DNA of 64,000 nt from an uncultured beta proteobacterium (GTDB lineage Bacteria > Pseudomonadota > Gammaproteobacteria > Burkholderiales > Burkholderiaceae_C): assembly GCA_903876735.1 (NCBI GenBank), contig CAIRAW010000030.1:21092-85091 (forward strand), given 5' to 3'. Shown here one piece after another: positions 1 through 9,553 of the stretch. The position numbers and the translations under genes are program-made. Each line of letters opens with the position of its first letter. Position 1 is the stretch's first letter. Under the pieces are notes generated by a model that was not told where the DNA came from, did not search any database, and saw only the letters and a list, made by a program, of their open reading frames with translations.

Positions 1-16
1 CCAACTTGATCAGGCC

Positions 17-1585
17 TCAGACAATGCGGCTGGCGTGCCCGACCCAGTAGGGGTCGCGCAGTTGGCGCTTGAACAGTTTGCCGGTGGGCGTGCGCGGCAA
101 CTGTTCGCTGAAATCCACGGTGCGCGGGCACTTCTGACGCGACAGGTGCGCGGCGCAATAGTCCATCAACTCGCGCGCCAGTTCGGGTCCTGTGGCAATG
201 CCGGGCATGGCCTGTACCACCGCCTTGACTTCTTCGCCCAGGTCCGGGTTCGGAACGCCAAACACGGCTGCGTCGGCCACTTTCGGGTGGCTGATGAGCA
301 GGTTCTCGCACTCCTGCGGATAGATGTTGACGCCGCCTGAAATGATCATGTAGGTGGAGCGGTCTGTCAGGTGCAGGAAACCGTCCTCGTCGACGAAACC
401 GATGTCACCCACGGTGGTCATCGTTCCATCGGGCGAGCAGGTCTGGGCCGTGCGTTCGGGGTCGTTGTAGTAGACAAAGGGCGAGGCGGTCTTGAACCAG
501 ATCTCACCCGGCACGCCCTGCGGCATGGGCTGCATCTGGTCATCCAGGATGTGCAGGTCACCGAACAGAACCCGGCCCACGGTGCCACGGTGGGCCAGCC
601 ATTCGGCGCTGTTGCAGGCGGTGAAGCCAAGCGCCTCGGTCGCGCCATAGTATTCATGGATGACCGGTCCCCACCAGTCGATCATCTGCTCCTTGACCTG
701 AGGTGGACAGGGCGCAGCAGCATGAATTGCAATCTTCAGGGATGACAGGTCATAGCGGGAGCGCGTTTCGCTCGGGAGCTTGAGCATGCGGCTGAACATG
801 GTGGGCACCAACTGGGTGTGCGTGACACGGTAGCGCTCGATCAACGCCAGGTACTGCTCCGGATCAAAATGATCCATGATGATGGCGGTGCCACCGTTGC
901 GAATCACCATGCTCACATTGGCCAGCGGCGCCGAGTGGTACAGGGGCGCTGGCGACAGATAAACCATGCCCTCCTCGCACTGCCAGAGTTGCTGTAGCAG
1001 TGCATTGAGCGCAATACCCTGGCTCGGGGGAACTTCCGGCAAAGGCCGCAAGACACCTTTGGGCCGGCCCGTTGTGCCTGAGGAGTAAAGCATGGCCGTG
1101 CCCTGCGCTTCGTCGGCGACCGGGGTGCCGGCCTGGCCGGCCAGCACCGTCTCGTAGTCACGCACGCTGGCAGCGCCCACCTGCTCTTCCAGTTCAGCAC
1201 CACCACCCACCACCAGGCACAGGACCACACGGGGGCAGTCGACGAGCGCCTGGCGCGCGACCTCAAAGCGGGCCTTCGAGGTAATGAGCACCTGCGACTC
1301 GCTGTTATTGAGGATATAGGCCAGTTCGCCGGCCGTGAGGTATGAGTTGATGCAGGTGTAGTAAAGCCCGGTGCGTTCACCGGCCACGCAGGCCTCGACG
1401 AAGCGGCTGTTGTTCTCCATGAAAACGCTGTAGTGGTCCAGTCGCTTGAGCCCTTGGGCTCGCAGCACATGGGCCAACCGGTTGCTACGCCGTTCAAGCT
1501 CGGCATAGCTCATGGCCTCGCCGCTGTCGGCCATGATGAAGGCGGCACGGTTGGCGTGCTGGGTGGCGTATTTGCCTGGATACAT
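17..1585 (-). CDS. AMP-dependent acyl-CoA synthetase/ligase
   Basis: Activates a carboxylic acid to its CoA thioester through an acyl-adenylate; the acid is unknown. The adenylate-forming P-loop SSGTTGRPKG is at about residues 168-177, the YYGATE motif is near residue 310, and the C-terminal RTPTGKLFKR holds the expected catalytic lysine. The frame stays open upstream to 1642, but the ATG at 1585 has a GGAG six bases before it, giving a normal 522-residue enzyme. A good promoter lies about 80 bp upstream. Family members act on fatty, aromatic or steroid side-chain acids, and nothing here separates these. It is transcribed separately from the next gene. Confidence 0.85.
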   Translation of the reverse strand: MYPGKYATQHANRAAFIMADSGEAMSYAELERRSNRLAHVLRAQGLKRLDHYSVFMENNSRFVEACVAGERTGLYYTCINSYLTAGELAYILNNSESQVLITSKARFEVARQALVDCPRVVLCLVVGGGAELEEQVGAASVRDYETVLAGQAGTPVADEAQGTAMLYSSGTTGRPKGVLRPLPEVPPSQGIALNALLQQLWQCEEGMVYLSPAPLYHSAPLANVSMVIRNGGTAIIMDHFDPEQYLALIERYRVTHTQLVPTMFSRMLKLPSETRSRYDLSSLKIAIHAAAPCPPQVKEQMIDWWGPVIHEYYGATEALGFTACNSAEWLAHRGTVGRVLFGDLHILDDQMQPMPQGVPGEIWFKTASPFVYYNDPERTAQTCSPDGTMTTVGDIGFVDEDGFLHLTDRSTYMIISGGVNIYPQECENLLISHPKVADAAVFGVPNPDLGEEVKAVVQAMPGIATGPELARELMDYCAAHLSRQKCPRTVDFSEQLPRTPTGKLFKRQLRDPYWVGHASRIV

Positions 1586-1662
1586 GGATGTCTCCTGGAG
1601 AGTTTGAACGCCATGTCTCTGCGCCACGTGCAAAGGCTTCATTCTGGCGAACTATTTTTTTT

Positions 1663-1691
1663 AGTATCTGGCCAAAACCACGGTTTGGCAA
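1663..1691 (-). promoter_or_regulatory. Sigma-70-type promoter of the acyl-CoA synthetase
   Basis: On the minus strand TTGCCA (1686-1691) and GATACT (1663-1668) are separated by exactly 17 bp. They match the -35 and -10 consensus at 5/6 and 4/6 positions. The predicted leader to the ATG at 1585 is about 70 nt. Prediction by eye only. Confidence 0.45.
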
Positions 1692-1733
1692 GGCATGACC
1701 TTGCGCCTGGCACGTGTACGAAAGCGCCCAGTC

Positions 1734-2648
1734 TCAGCCGACGTTGCGAATGAGCGTTCCCTCGCGCGCGGCGGCGCCGGCGCGGATCAGATCTTGGATC
1801 AGGGCATCGATCCACCGGGCAGAATCGATGCCCGCCAAATGCCGCTGCGCGATCAGCGCAAAGTAAGGCGTACCTTGCGCCCAGGCAATAAAGCTGGCGA
1901 ATTCGAGCGCCTGCATTTCCAGCAGTTTGAACTTGAGCAGGACCTTGGCCGCATGCCGCGTGTGCTTTTCGGGGTTGGCGACGAAGCCGTCCAGGCGGTC
2001 GCGGGCACGCGCAATCGCTGTGGCCACGTCCGAGAACACCGCGCCATGGCCCGGGATCACCTGCGCTGGTGCGAGCGACTCGATCAGATCAATGGTTTGC
2101 GCCACGTGGTCAAAAGCATCAAGCCCTTCTAGCTCCGGAAAGACCACGCCAAAACCGCGCTCCCACAAGGCATCGGCCGACACCAGCAAACGCGAGGCCG
2201 GCTCGAACAGGATCACCGAATGCGGGTCATGACCCGGCGCTGCGTGCACCTGCCAGAGCCTGTCGCCCAGCCTGATTTCGCTGCCCGGCACCAGCACCGC
2301 GTCAAAGCGGAACTGCGGGCAGTTCTGGCCCGTGGGGGTATAGGTCAGCGCCTGCGGGTCCCAGTCCAGCACATGCTGCGCGGCACCGGGCGGGATCAGC
2401 GTCGTGAGCGCCGGGTAACGCGCCTGCAACGCGGCATTGCCGCCGCAGTGGTCACTGTGCAAATGGGTGTTGACCACCAGATCGAGCGCGCGCCCTTTCA
2501 GGGCGGACTCAAGCAGGGCCAGCGTTTGCGGCGCGTGCGTGCAGTAACCGGTGTCGATCAGCGCTGTGGCCTCACGGCCCTGGATCAGGATGTTGTTGGA
2601 CGAAAGCCAGCCGCGCTCGAAGACGATAACGTCAGAGGGCAAGGACAT
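1734..2648 (-). CDS. MBL-fold metallohydrolase
   Basis: Metallo-beta-lactamase-fold hydrolase of 304 residues. The metal-binding motif THLHSDHCGG (about residues 61-70) supplies the HxHxDH ligands, and further histidines (APGHDPHS, IPGHG) fit the second metal site. The long C-terminal helical part resembles glyoxalase II or lactonase-like members rather than true beta-lactamases. The substrate cannot be told from sequence. It ends the block downstream of tatC with a 6 bp gap, so it is probably co-transcribed with tat. Confidence 0.8.
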   Translation of the reverse strand: MSLPSDVIVFERGWLSSNNILIQGREATALIDTGYCTHAPQTLALLESALKGRALDLVVNTHLHSDHCGGNAALQARYPALTTLIPPGAAQHVLDWDPQALTYTPTGQNCPQFRFDAVLVPGSEIRLGDRLWQVHAAPGHDPHSVILFEPASRLLVSADALWERGFGVVFPELEGLDAFDHVAQTIDLIESLAPAQVIPGHGAVFSDVATAIARARDRLDGFVANPEKHTRHAAKVLLKFKLLEMQALEFASFIAWAQGTPYFALIAQRHLAGIDSARWIDALIQDLIRAGAAAREGTLIRNVG

Positions 2649-2654
2649 ACGGGT

Positions 2655-3449
2655 TTAGGATTTGGCGGCATCAGCCGCTTCATCATCCGGTGCAGCGGTG
2701 TGCTTGATGAAGACCTGCGCGGCCAGAATTCCCAACTCATAAAGCAGGCACATCGGAATCAGCAAGGCGATCATGGACACCGGATCGGGCGGCGTGACCA
2801 GACCGGCAACGGCTGCGGCGCCGACCACAAAATAGGTGCGAAACGACTTGAGCTGGGCAATCGTCACAACCCCCATGCGTGCCAGAATGATGACGACGAT
2901 CGGCACCTCGAAGGCAACGCCAAAGGCAATGAACATGGTGATGACGAAGTCAAGATAGGCCTCGATGTCGGGGCTGACCGCAACCGACATCGGCGCCATC
3001 TTCTGGATCGCCGGAAAAGCCTGGCCAAAGACAAAGAAATAGCAGAAGGCCGCGCCCATGTAGAACAGCACGGTGCTGGCCGCCACCAGTGGCAGCACCA
3101 GTTTCTTCTCGTGCTTGTAGAGACCCGGCGCAACAAAGGCCCAGATCTGGTAAAGAATCCAGGGCAGGGACAGCGCGATCGCCGCCATCACTGAGACCTT
3201 GATCGGCACCAGAAAGGGCGAGACGACGCCAACGGCAATCATGCGCGAGCCTTCGGGCAGGGTCTTGACCAGCGGCATGGCCAGAAAATCGTAAAGTTTG
3301 GACGGGCCCGGATAAAACAGCAGCACGGCCAGCACGCCGGCAATGCCATAGAGCGAGTGCAGCAGGCGGTCGCGCAACTCGATCAGGTGCTGCACAAAGG
3401 GCTGTTCGGTGCCCGCCAGTTCATCTTCCTTGTTGTTGGAATCAGTCAT
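2655..3449 (-). CDS. tatC: Sec-independent protein translocase TatC
   Basis: Polytopic inner-membrane core of the twin-arginine translocase, which recognises the RR signal peptide of folded exported proteins. The 264-residue product has six predicted membrane segments and the typical N-terminal region QPFVQHLIELRDRLLHS. The frame extends to 3566, but the ATG at 3449 overlaps the tatB stop by one base (TGATG) and gives the family length. It is last of tatA-tatB-tatC. A likely Tat substrate, MsrP, is encoded at 41.7-42.7 kb. Confidence 0.97.
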   Translation of the reverse strand: MTDSNNKEDELAGTEQPFVQHLIELRDRLLHSLYGIAGVLAVLLFYPGPSKLYDFLAMPLVKTLPEGSRMIAVGVVSPFLVPIKVSVMAAIALSLPWILYQIWAFVAPGLYKHEKKLVLPLVAASTVLFYMGAAFCYFFVFGQAFPAIQKMAPMSVAVSPDIEAYLDFVITMFIAFGVAFEVPIVVIILARMGVVTIAQLKSFRTYFVVGAAAVAGLVTPPDPVSMIALLIPMCLLYELGILAAQVFIKHTAAPDDEAADAAKS

Positions 3450-3913
3450 CAGCTGAGTCGGGTCGGTCGAAAGCGCGCCACCCGGGCCGCTCCCGATAAG
3501 GCATTGGTGCGGATACCGCTGCGGACTTTGTACCAGCGCGGCGTGGCGCCCTGCTTGACACGCCATTTCTTGTGGGGGTGTTTGTACTCTGGAAAACTGG
3601 CATAAGCGCTAATCGATGAAGCCTGGGTCGCCATGCCGGTCGTTTCGGCCCAGCTTTTCTCGAAATCGGCGGTGCCGGTCTGGATCGACTGCTCGACCTC
3701 GCGCGCAGCGCTTTCCACCGTTTCCTTGACCTTCTTGAGCTCGTCGAGCTCCATAGAGCGGCTGACTTCGGCTTTGACGTCGGCCACATAGCGACGCGCC
3801 CGCCCCAGCAGGGTGCCAGCAGTCTTGGCCAGACTGGGCAGCTTTTCCGGACCTATGACCAGCAGTGCAATGGCACCAATGATGGCGAGTTTGGTAACCC
3901 CGATATCAATCAC
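3449..3913 (-). CDS. tatB: Sec-independent protein translocase TatB
   Basis: Single-span membrane partner of TatC. The 154 residues start with a short N-terminal helix carrying the TatB pattern ([20 protein letters not shown]), followed by an amphipathic charged helix with many Glu/Lys residues and a variable tail ending in basic residues. The glutamate-proline in the hinge distinguishes TatB from TatA. It sits 13 bp after tatA and overlaps tatC by one base. Confidence 0.95.
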   Translation of the reverse strand: MIDIGVTKLAIIGAIALLVIGPEKLPSLAKTAGTLLGRARRYVADVKAEVSRSMELDELKKVKETVESAAREVEQSIQTGTADFEKSWAETTGMATQASSISAYASFPEYKHPHKKWRVKQGATPRWYKVRSGIRTNALSGAARVARFRPTRLS

Positions 3914-3926
3914 TTAAGGAAATCCA

Positions 3927-4166
3927 TCAGGCCTTGTTCTTGACTTCCACGTCGATGGTTTCCTTGGCTACCGGTGCCGTCGAAGCAACCTGCTGCACCG
4001 GCGCTGGCGCTGCCTCGGCCGGCTTTTCGGTACCGTCGCGCATGCCGTCCTTGAAGCCCTTGACGGCGCCACCAAGGTCGGAGCCGATGTTGCGCAGCTT
4101 TTTGGTACCGAAAATCACCACGATGATGATCAGGAAAATAATCAGGTGCGTTGTCGAAAGTCCCAT
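3927..4166 (-). CDS. tatA: Sec-independent protein translocase TatA
   Basis: Pore-forming subunit of the twin-arginine translocase, 79 residues. It has an N-terminal transmembrane helix ([14 protein letters not shown]), the [21 protein letters not shown] hinge and amphipathic helix, and an Ala/Pro-rich acidic tail. It is first of three contiguous tat genes. A 68 bp spacer with a strong inverted repeat separates it from the upstream HIT gene. Confidence 0.95.
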   Translation of the reverse strand: MGLSTTHLIIFLIIIVVIFGTKKLRNIGSDLGGAVKGFKDGMRDGTEKPAEAAPAPVQQVASTAPVAKETIDVEVKNKA

Positions 4167-4204
4167 GTATCTCTCCTAGCGAATGGTGCGAATTTTAGTC
4201 GGCG

Positions 4205-4230
4205 CAGCCGATTCAGGGTGAATCAGGCTG
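4205..4230. repeat. Inverted repeat in the HIT-tatA spacer
   Basis: CAGCC(T)GATTCA, a 3-base loop and TGAATC/GGCTG can form an 11 bp stem with one bulged base between the HIT gene and tatA. No U-run follows in the minus-strand direction, so it is not a typical terminator. It could be an RNA-processing or mRNA-stabilising hairpin. Confidence 0.5.
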
Positions 4231-4234
4231 AAAA

Positions 4235-4609
4235 TTAACCTCTGAGCCAGGGCCGCGGTCCGCCCATGACGTGAATGTGCAGATGCTGCACCTCCTGGCG
4301 CCCCTCGGCTCCGATATTGCTCAAAAGGCGAAACCCCCCCTCTGGATAGGGATTGCAACCCTCCTGCAAAGCCAGTTTCGGCGCCAGCACCATCATGCGC
4401 CCCAGCAACGCTGCGTGCGCGTCTGCGACGACCGCGAGCGACGGAATATGAATCTTGGGGATCATCAGGAAATGCACGGGCGCCCAGGGATGGATGTCGT
4501 GAAAGGCGTAAATCTCATCATCCTGGTAAACCAGCCGCGATGGAATCTGGCCCGCAACAATCTTGCAGAACAGGCAGCCGGGGTCGCTGTCAACAATGTC
4601 TTCCCTCAT
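4235..4609 (-). CDS. HIT-family nucleotide hydrolase/transferase (histidine triad)
   Basis: HINT/PKCI-like protein of 124 residues, expected to hydrolyse AMP-lysine-type or adenylated phosphoramidates. The histidine triad is [10 protein letters not shown] near the C terminus, and [13 protein letters not shown] with its two zinc-type cysteines is near the N terminus. The ATG at 4609 overlaps the hisE stop in ATGA, so the longer upstream frame is not needed. It is commonly found between hisE and tatA in Burkholderiales. Confidence 0.92.
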   Translation of the reverse strand: MREDIVDSDPGCLFCKIVAGQIPSRLVYQDDEIYAFHDIHPWAPVHFLMIPKIHIPSLAVVADAHAALLGRMMVLAPKLALQEGCNPYPEGGFRLLSNIGAEGRQEVQHLHIHVMGGPRPWLRG

Positions 4610-4986
4610 GGACGCTCCCCTTCGCGCGCCAGAACCTTGCGCAAAGCCTTTTCTTCGAGGCCGCTGGTGCCAACACGGCGCTCGAGTTCGGCCACCACAT
4701 CTCCCGGGGACAGACCATAGTGCGCCAGCGCGATCATGCAGTGAAACCACAGGTCCGCCACTTCCATGACGATCTTGGTCTTGTCAGCGCCGTGGTCGGC
4801 ATCCTTGGCCGCCATCACGACCTCGGTCGCCTCTTCGCCAATTTTTTTCAGGAAAGCGTCGGGCCCCTTGTGCAGCAGGCGCGCGACGTAGCTGGCATCC
4901 GGATTGCCGCCGTTTTGCGGCAGGCGGCTCTCAATCACGCGCGCCAGCGCAGCAAGTGAATCGGCAGCGGAAACAGTGGAAGACAT
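4606..4986 (-). CDS. hisE: Phosphoribosyl-ATP pyrophosphatase
   Basis: Second step of histidine synthesis: hydrolyses phosphoribosyl-ATP to phosphoribosyl-AMP and pyrophosphate. The 126-residue all-alpha MazG-like protein shows the [12 protein letters not shown] metal-binding helix and the downstream [10 protein letters not shown] helix. HisE and HisI are separate proteins here, unlike the fused enterobacterial HisIE. It lies 6 bp after hisI and overlaps the HIT gene by 4 bp. Confidence 0.96.
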   Translation of the reverse strand: MSSTVSAADSLAALARVIESRLPQNGGNPDASYVARLLHKGPDAFLKKIGEEATEVVMAAKDADHGADKTKIVMEVADLWFHCMIALAHYGLSPGDVVAELERRVGTSGLEEKALRKVLAREGERP

Positions 4987-4992
4987 AGAAGC

Positions 4993-5382
4993 CTATTTGT
5001 AGATGGTTTGCGGGTCTTTCAAGACCGGATCGGTCGCTTGCCACTCACCATTTCGGTAAACGCTGAAGAAACAGCTGTGGCGCCCGGTGTGGCAGGCGAT
5101 GCCGGGACTGTGCCCGAGTTGGCTGACCTTGAGCAGGATCACGTCCTGATCGCAGTCGATCCGGATTTCATGCACGGTCTGCACATGGCCGGACTCCTCG
5201 CCCTTGAACCAGAGCTTGCCACGCGAGCGACTGAAATAGACAGCGCGACCGAGTTCGACCGTCTTTTGCAGGGCCTCGCGGTTCATCCAGGCGAACATCA
5301 GCACATCGCCGGATGTGGCCTCCTGCGCGATCACCGGCACCAGGCCCTGCGCGTCCCATTTGATTTCGTCAAGCCAGTTCAT
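4993..5382 (-). CDS. hisI: Phosphoribosyl-AMP cyclohydrolase
   Basis: Third step of histidine synthesis: zinc-dependent opening of the adenine ring of phosphoribosyl-AMP. The 129 residues include the [13 protein letters not shown] region, [16 protein letters not shown], the DCDQD metal site and the zinc cysteines of [11 protein letters not shown]. The start overlaps the hisF stop as ATGA, and hisE follows 6 bp later. Confidence 0.97.
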   Translation of the reverse strand: MNWLDEIKWDAQGLVPVIAQEATSGDVLMFAWMNREALQKTVELGRAVYFSRSRGKLWFKGEESGHVQTVHEIRIDCDQDVILLKVSQLGHSPGIACHTGRHSCFFSVYRNGEWQATDPVLKDPQTIYK

Positions 5383-6179
5383 AGTCGCACCGGAATACCG
5401 CGCTCGGCCATTCTGGCCTTGGCCTGGGCCACGGTGAATTCACCGTAGTGGAAGATGCTTGCCGCCAGCACGGCGTCGGCACCGCCGAGCTGAATGCCGT
5501 CGGCCAGATGGTCAAGCGTGCCGACGCCACCCGAGGCGATCACCGGCACGCTGACCGCGTCGCTCACGGCGCGCGTCAGCGCCAGATCGAAGCCGGCCTT
5601 GGTGCCGTCGCGGTCCATGCTGGTAAGCAGGATCTCGCCAGCACCAAAGTCCGCCATCTGGCAAGCCCAGGCCAGGGCGTCAAGCCCGGTGTTCTTGCGC
5701 CCGCCGTGGCTGTAGACGTCCCAGCCCGGCCCCATGGCCAGACCATCAGCACTCAGCCGTTGCTCGTCGGCGGCGCTGCGGCGTTTGGCGTCGATCGCGA
5801 CCACGATGCACTGGGCGCCGTACTTCCTTGAGGCATCCTTGATGACCTGCGGATCAGCGATCGCAGCCGAGTTGAAACTGGTCTTGTCAGCGCCGGCGTT
5901 GAGCAGACGGCGCACATCGTCCACCGTGCGTACACCTCCGCCGACGGTCAGTGGAATGAAAACCTGCGAGGCCACCGCCTCGATGATGTGCAGAATCAGG
6001 TCGCGCCCGTCGCTGGTGGCTGTGATGTCGAGAAAGGTCAGCTCGTCGGCCCCCTGCTCGTTGTAACGCGCCGCGATCTCAACCGGGTCACCGGCATCGC
6101 GCAGTTCGACAAAATTAACGCCTTTGACAACGCGGCCACCGGTGACGTCAAGGCAAGGGATGATGCGTTTGGCTAGCAC
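5379..6179 (-). CDS. hisF: Imidazole glycerol phosphate synthase, cyclase subunit
   Basis: TIM-barrel partner of HisH that makes imidazole glycerol phosphate and AICAR. The protein begins [12 protein letters not shown], with the catalytic Asp in CLDV and a second one in the [12 protein letters not shown] region. I chose the GTG at 6179 (266 residues) because homologues begin at exactly this point. The frame stays open to 6230 but runs into the repeat at 6215-6370 and lacks conservation there. The ribosome-binding site is weak. Unlike the other his genes, it is separated from hisA by about 200 bp of repeat DNA. Confidence 0.95.
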   Translation of the reverse strand: MLAKRIIPCLDVTGGRVVKGVNFVELRDAGDPVEIAARYNEQGADELTFLDITATSDGRDLILHIIEAVASQVFIPLTVGGGVRTVDDVRRLLNAGADKTSFNSAAIADPQVIKDASRKYGAQCIVVAIDAKRRSAADEQRLSADGLAMGPGWDVYSHGGRKNTGLDALAWACQMADFGAGEILLTSMDRDGTKAGFDLALTRAVSDAVSVPVIASGGVGTLDHLADGIQLGGADAVLAASIFHYGEFTVAQAKARMAERGIPVRL

Positions 6180-6214
6180 AGGCACAAACCCGATACGAAG
6201 ACCAGACAATTTTT

Positions 6215-6370
6215 CGCCGGGCCGCCCCAAGAAAAATTAGCCCCCTCGGGGGGCAGCGAAGTACACGAAGTGACGAGCGTGGGAGCAAGTCTTGCCGTCG
6301 GGCCGCCCCAAGGCAAAATGCGGCCCCCTTGGGGGGCAGGGAACCACACGAAGTGGGAGACCGTGGGGGC
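6215..6370. repeat. Two tandem GC-rich Comamonadaceae-type intergenic repeats
   Basis: Two imperfect direct copies of about 75 bp lie between hisF and hisA (about 6215-6286 and 6295-6370). Both contain GGGCCGCCCCAAG, then a palindromic core of the form CCCCCTnGGGGGGCAG, then CACGAAGTG and a GTGGGrGC end. From memory, this element type recurs in intergenic regions of Comamonadaceae genomes. It splits an otherwise compact operon. The cores could form hairpins in the his mRNA. Confidence 0.7.
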
Positions 6371-6377
6371 CATATCT

Positions 6378-7118
6378 TCAGCCGTTGAGCTCATCGGCGC
6401 GTTCCTGCGCGGCTGCAAAATCGAGATCGCCACTGTAGATGGCACGGCCACAGATGACACCCTCGATGCCTTCGTCTTCGACTGCGCACAGGGCTTCGAT
6501 GTCGGCCATGTTGGACAGGCCACCGGAGGCGATCACCGGAATCGTCAGCGCCTGGGCCAGTTTGACGGTGGCTTCGACATTGATGCCAGTGAGCATGCCG
6601 TCGCGGCCGATGTCGGTGTAGATGATGGATTCGACGCCGAAGTCCTCGAACTTCTTGCCCAGGTCCACCACATCGTGGCGCGTCAGCTTGCTCCAGCCGT
6701 CGGTTGCGACCTTGCCGTCCCGGGCGTCCAGGCCGACGATGATGTGGCCGCCAAAAGCGGTGCAGGCATCCTGCAGGAAACCGGGGTTGCGGATGGCGGC
6801 TGTACCGATGATGACGTAGCGCAAGCCGGCATCCAGGTAGCGCTCGATGGTGTCAAGGTCGCGAATGCCGCCGCCGAGCTGAACGTCGACCGCGCTGCCG
6901 ACCTCCTTGAGAATCCTGCGAATTGCCTTCTCGTTCTGGGGATGGCCGGCAAAAGCGCCGTTCAGGTCCACCAGGTGCAGACGACGTGCGCCCTTGCCAA
7001 TCCATTGGCTGGCCATCACGACCGGGTCTTCGCCAAAGGTGGTCGATTGGGCCATGTCGCCTTGTTTGAGACGCACACAGTGACCGTCTTTAAGGTCAAT
7101 TGCAGGGATTAAAAGCAT
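6378..7118 (-). CDS. hisA: ProFAR isomerase (HisA)
   Basis: TIM-barrel sugar isomerase (fourth step) of 246 residues. It has the N-terminal [18 protein letters not shown] with the catalytic Asp, [14 protein letters not shown] and the second catalytic Asp in [12 protein letters not shown], followed by the phosphate-binding ASGGLSN. It starts 56 bp downstream of hisH. Its 3' end is followed directly by the repeat pair. Confidence 0.97.
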   Translation of the reverse strand: MLLIPAIDLKDGHCVRLKQGDMAQSTTFGEDPVVMASQWIGKGARRLHLVDLNGAFAGHPQNEKAIRRILKEVGSAVDVQLGGGIRDLDTIERYLDAGLRYVIIGTAAIRNPGFLQDACTAFGGHIIVGLDARDGKVATDGWSKLTRHDVVDLGKKFEDFGVESIIYTDIGRDGMLTGINVEATVKLAQALTIPVIASGGLSNMADIEALCAVEDEGIEGVICGRAIYSGDLDFAAAQERADELNG

Positions 7119-7174
7119 GATGCTTCAGGGTTGATGAGAAAACGGGGGCAGAAAAACGCAGTGCAAGCACGGGC

Positions 7175-7840
7175 TCAGGGATTCCAGTGAAGGAAATTGC
7201 GGTAAAGGGATAAACCGTGATCGGCACTTTTTTCCGGGTGGAACTGGGTGGCAAAAATATTATCACGTGCAATGGCCGAACTGAAGCGTTGACCGTAATC
7301 GGTTTCCCCAACGCTGTGGCGCGCATCAGACGGTTGGGCGTAAAAACTGTGCACAAAATAAAAATAGCTGCCATCGGGCACATCGCCCCAGACCGGGTGC
7401 GGCGCGCCACCATGCGTATTGCGGTAGACCTGGTTCCAGCCCATTTGCGGCACCTTGTAGCGGCTGCCGTCAGGCTGCAATTGTCCGGCCAGCTCGAATT
7501 TGATCACCTCGCCATGGATCAGCCCCAGCCCCGGGGTGTCGCCCTCGGCGCTGTGGTCGAGCAACATCTGCATGCCGACGCAGACTCCGAACAAAGGCTT
7601 GCTGGCGGCCGCTTCGAGCACCGACTGCTGCAGCCCCGATTCACGCAGCTCGCGCATGCAGTCCGGCATCGCGCCCTGCCCCGGCAGCACGACGCGCGCG
7701 CTGGAACGCACGACCTCAGGGTCCGACGTGATCAGCACCTCAAAGCCGCTGCCGGCCGCCGCAGCCTGCACCGCCTGCGACACTGAGCGCAGGTTGCCCA
7801 TGCCGTAATCCACCACCGCAACGGTTTTGTTACCCGCCAT
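7175..7840 (-). CDS. hisH: Imidazole glycerol phosphate synthase, glutaminase subunit
   Basis: Class I glutamine amidotransferase of 221 residues that delivers ammonia to HisF. It has the oxyanion strand [13 protein letters not shown], the nucleophile Cys in [11 protein letters not shown] and the His/Glu pair in TQFHPEKS. hisB ends 3 bp upstream. Its partner hisF lies two genes downstream. Confidence 0.97.
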   Translation of the reverse strand: MAGNKTVAVVDYGMGNLRSVSQAVQAAAAGSGFEVLITSDPEVVRSSARVVLPGQGAMPDCMRELRESGLQQSVLEAAASKPLFGVCVGMQMLLDHSAEGDTPGLGLIHGEVIKFELAGQLQPDGSRYKVPQMGWNQVYRNTHGGAPHPVWGDVPDGSYFYFVHSFYAQPSDARHSVGETDYGQRFSSAIARDNIFATQFHPEKSADHGLSLYRNFLHWNP

Positions 7841-7843
7841 ACG

Positions 7844-8437
7844 CTAGAGCGAACCCTTGGTCGAGGGAATGGTGCCAACCGCGCGCGGATCGAGCTCGAG
7901 CGCGCTGCGCAAAGCCCGGGCAAAGGCCTTGAACACAGTCTCGGCCTGGTGGTGGGCGTTTTCGCCACGCAGGTTGTCAATGTGCAGCGTGACAAAAGCG
8001 TGGTTGGCAAAACCCTGGAAGAATTCGTGCGCCAGTTGGCTGTCAAAGCCGCCGATCATGCCGCTCTTGAACGCCACGTTCATGACCAGTCCCGGACGGC
8101 CCGACAAATCGATCACAACACGCGACAGTGCCTCGTCCAGCGGCACGTAGGCGTGTCCATAGCGGCGGATGCCTTTCTTGTCGCCCACCGCCTGGTGCAC
8201 AGCCTGACCGAAGGCGATGCCGACGTCCTCGACCGTGTGGTGGCCGTCGATGTGCAGATCGCCGGCGGCCTGGACATCGAGATCGATCATGCCGTGGCGC
8301 GCGATCTGGTCGAGCATGTGATCGAAAAATCCGATGCCGGTATGCAGGCGAGATTTGCCCGTTCCATCCAGGTTGAGCTTGACGCTGATCTGGGTCTCGG
8401 CAGTGTTGCGATTGACTTCGGCAGTTCGTTGGTTCAT
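7844..8437 (-). CDS. hisB: Imidazoleglycerol-phosphate dehydratase
   Basis: Mn-dependent dehydratase making imidazole acetol phosphate. The 197 residues carry the metal-site repeats [27 protein letters not shown] and [17 protein letters not shown]. It is the monofunctional form with no fused histidinol-phosphatase domain, so a separate phosphatase must exist outside this window. It lies 30 bp downstream of hisC. Confidence 0.97.
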   Translation of the reverse strand: MNQRTAEVNRNTAETQISVKLNLDGTGKSRLHTGIGFFDHMLDQIARHGMIDLDVQAAGDLHIDGHHTVEDVGIAFGQAVHQAVGDKKGIRRYGHAYVPLDEALSRVVIDLSGRPGLVMNVAFKSGMIGGFDSQLAHEFFQGFANHAFVTLHIDNLRGENAHHQAETVFKAFARALRSALELDPRAVGTIPSTKGSL

Positions 8438-8467
8438 GGTCGTATTGTCGCCGGCGCTTGTGTCGGC

Positions 8468-9553
8468 TTAAAGACTGGCCTGCAGGGCCGCCAGCAGCTT
8501 CTGGTTTTCATCGGCGGTGCCGACGGTCAGGCGCAGGCAATTGTCCAGCAGCGGATGCATTTTAGAGACGTTCTTGACCAGCACCTTGTGCGTTTTCAGA
8601 CCGTCAAAGGTTTTTTGCGCATCCGGCACGCGCAGCAGAATCATGTTGGCGTCGCTCGGATAGGCGCGCACGCCGGGCAAAGCGGACAGGGTTTCGAGCA
8701 GCAGCGCACGCTGGGTCCGCAGTTCCTGGGCCTGGGCGGCAAAAACCGCCCGGTGCTCGAGCGCAAACAACGCGCACTCGCAGTTAAGGACACTGATGTT
8801 GTAGGGCGGGCGCACCTTGTCGATCTCGGCGATCAGGCCGGCCGGCCCCATCAGGTAGCCCAGGCGCACGCCAGCGAGCCCGAATTTTGACAGCGTGCGC
8901 AGCAGCAGCACATGGCTGTGCTGCGCCAGACGGTCGATATAGCTCTTGCTGGAAAACGGCTGGTAAGCCTCGTCCAGCACAACCAGACCGCCTTGCGCAC
9001 CGACGGCCTGGATGATGCGTTCGATCACGTCGTCATTCCACAGGTTGGCAGTCGGGTTGTTCGGGTAAGCCAGATAGGTAATGGCCGGCTTGTGTTCAGC
9101 AATGGCCCCCAGCATGGCCGCCTCATCGAGTTCGAAGTCAGCGCTCAAGGGCACGCCATGAAAGGCCAGACCCTGCAGTTGCGCGCTCATGGCGTACATC
9201 ACGAAACCGGGCACCGGCGCCAGAATACTGGCGCCCGGCACATCGCAGGCCAGCGCCAGCAGACTGATGAGCTCATCCGAGCCGTTGCCCAGCATGATGT
9301 CAAAGTCGACTGGCATGCGGGCGTAAACAGCCAGCGCGCGGCGCAACACGTTGACACGCTCGGCCGGGTAGCGGTTCAGCGCCAGCGCACCCAGGCGCAT
9401 GCCCAAAGCCGTCTGCAGCGGCAGCGACAGGCGGTGCGGGTTCTCCATGGCGTCGAGCTTGACCATACCGACCGAGTCCTGCACGGCATAGGCGTGCATG
9501 GACTGGATGTCCTGACGGATGCGTTGCATGGTTTGGGGACTGATTTCTTTCAT
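8468..9553 (-). CDS. hisC: Histidinol-phosphate aminotransferase
   Basis: PLP-dependent class I/II aminotransferase of 361 residues. Visible are LGNGSDELI, the YPNNPTANL substrate/cofactor motif, LDEAY with the cofactor Asp, and the Schiff-base lysine in [15 protein letters not shown]. The start codon overlaps the hisD stop by 4 bp. An aromatic aminotransferase side activity cannot be excluded, but position in the his operon makes histidine the main role. Confidence 0.96.
   Translation of the reverse strand: MKEISPQTMQRIRQDIQSMHAYAVQDSVGMVKLDAMENPHRLSLPLQTALGMRLGALALNRYPAERVNVLRRALAVYARMPVDFDIMLGNGSDELISLLALACDVPGASILAPVPGFVMYAMSAQLQGLAFHGVPLSADFELDEAAMLGAIAEHKPAITYLAYPNNPTANLWNDDVIERIIQAVGAQGGLVVLDEAYQPFSSKSYIDRLAQHSHVLLLRTLSKFGLAGVRLGYLMGPAGLIAEIDKVRPPYNISVLNCECALFALEHRAVFAAQAQELRTQRALLLETLSALPGVRAYPSDANMILLRVPDAQKTFDGLKTHKVLVKNVSKMHPLLDNCLRLTVGTADENQKLLAALQASL

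Noticed and set aside
2220..3194. 324-codon plus-strand frame opposite the MBL gene and tatC
   Set aside because: Arg/His/Gly-rich translation with no motif, spanning two well-supported minus-strand genes.
5379..6230. Longer HisF starting at 6230
   Set aside because: The extra residues run into the repeat DNA and are unlike HisF; homologues start at [11 protein letters not shown].
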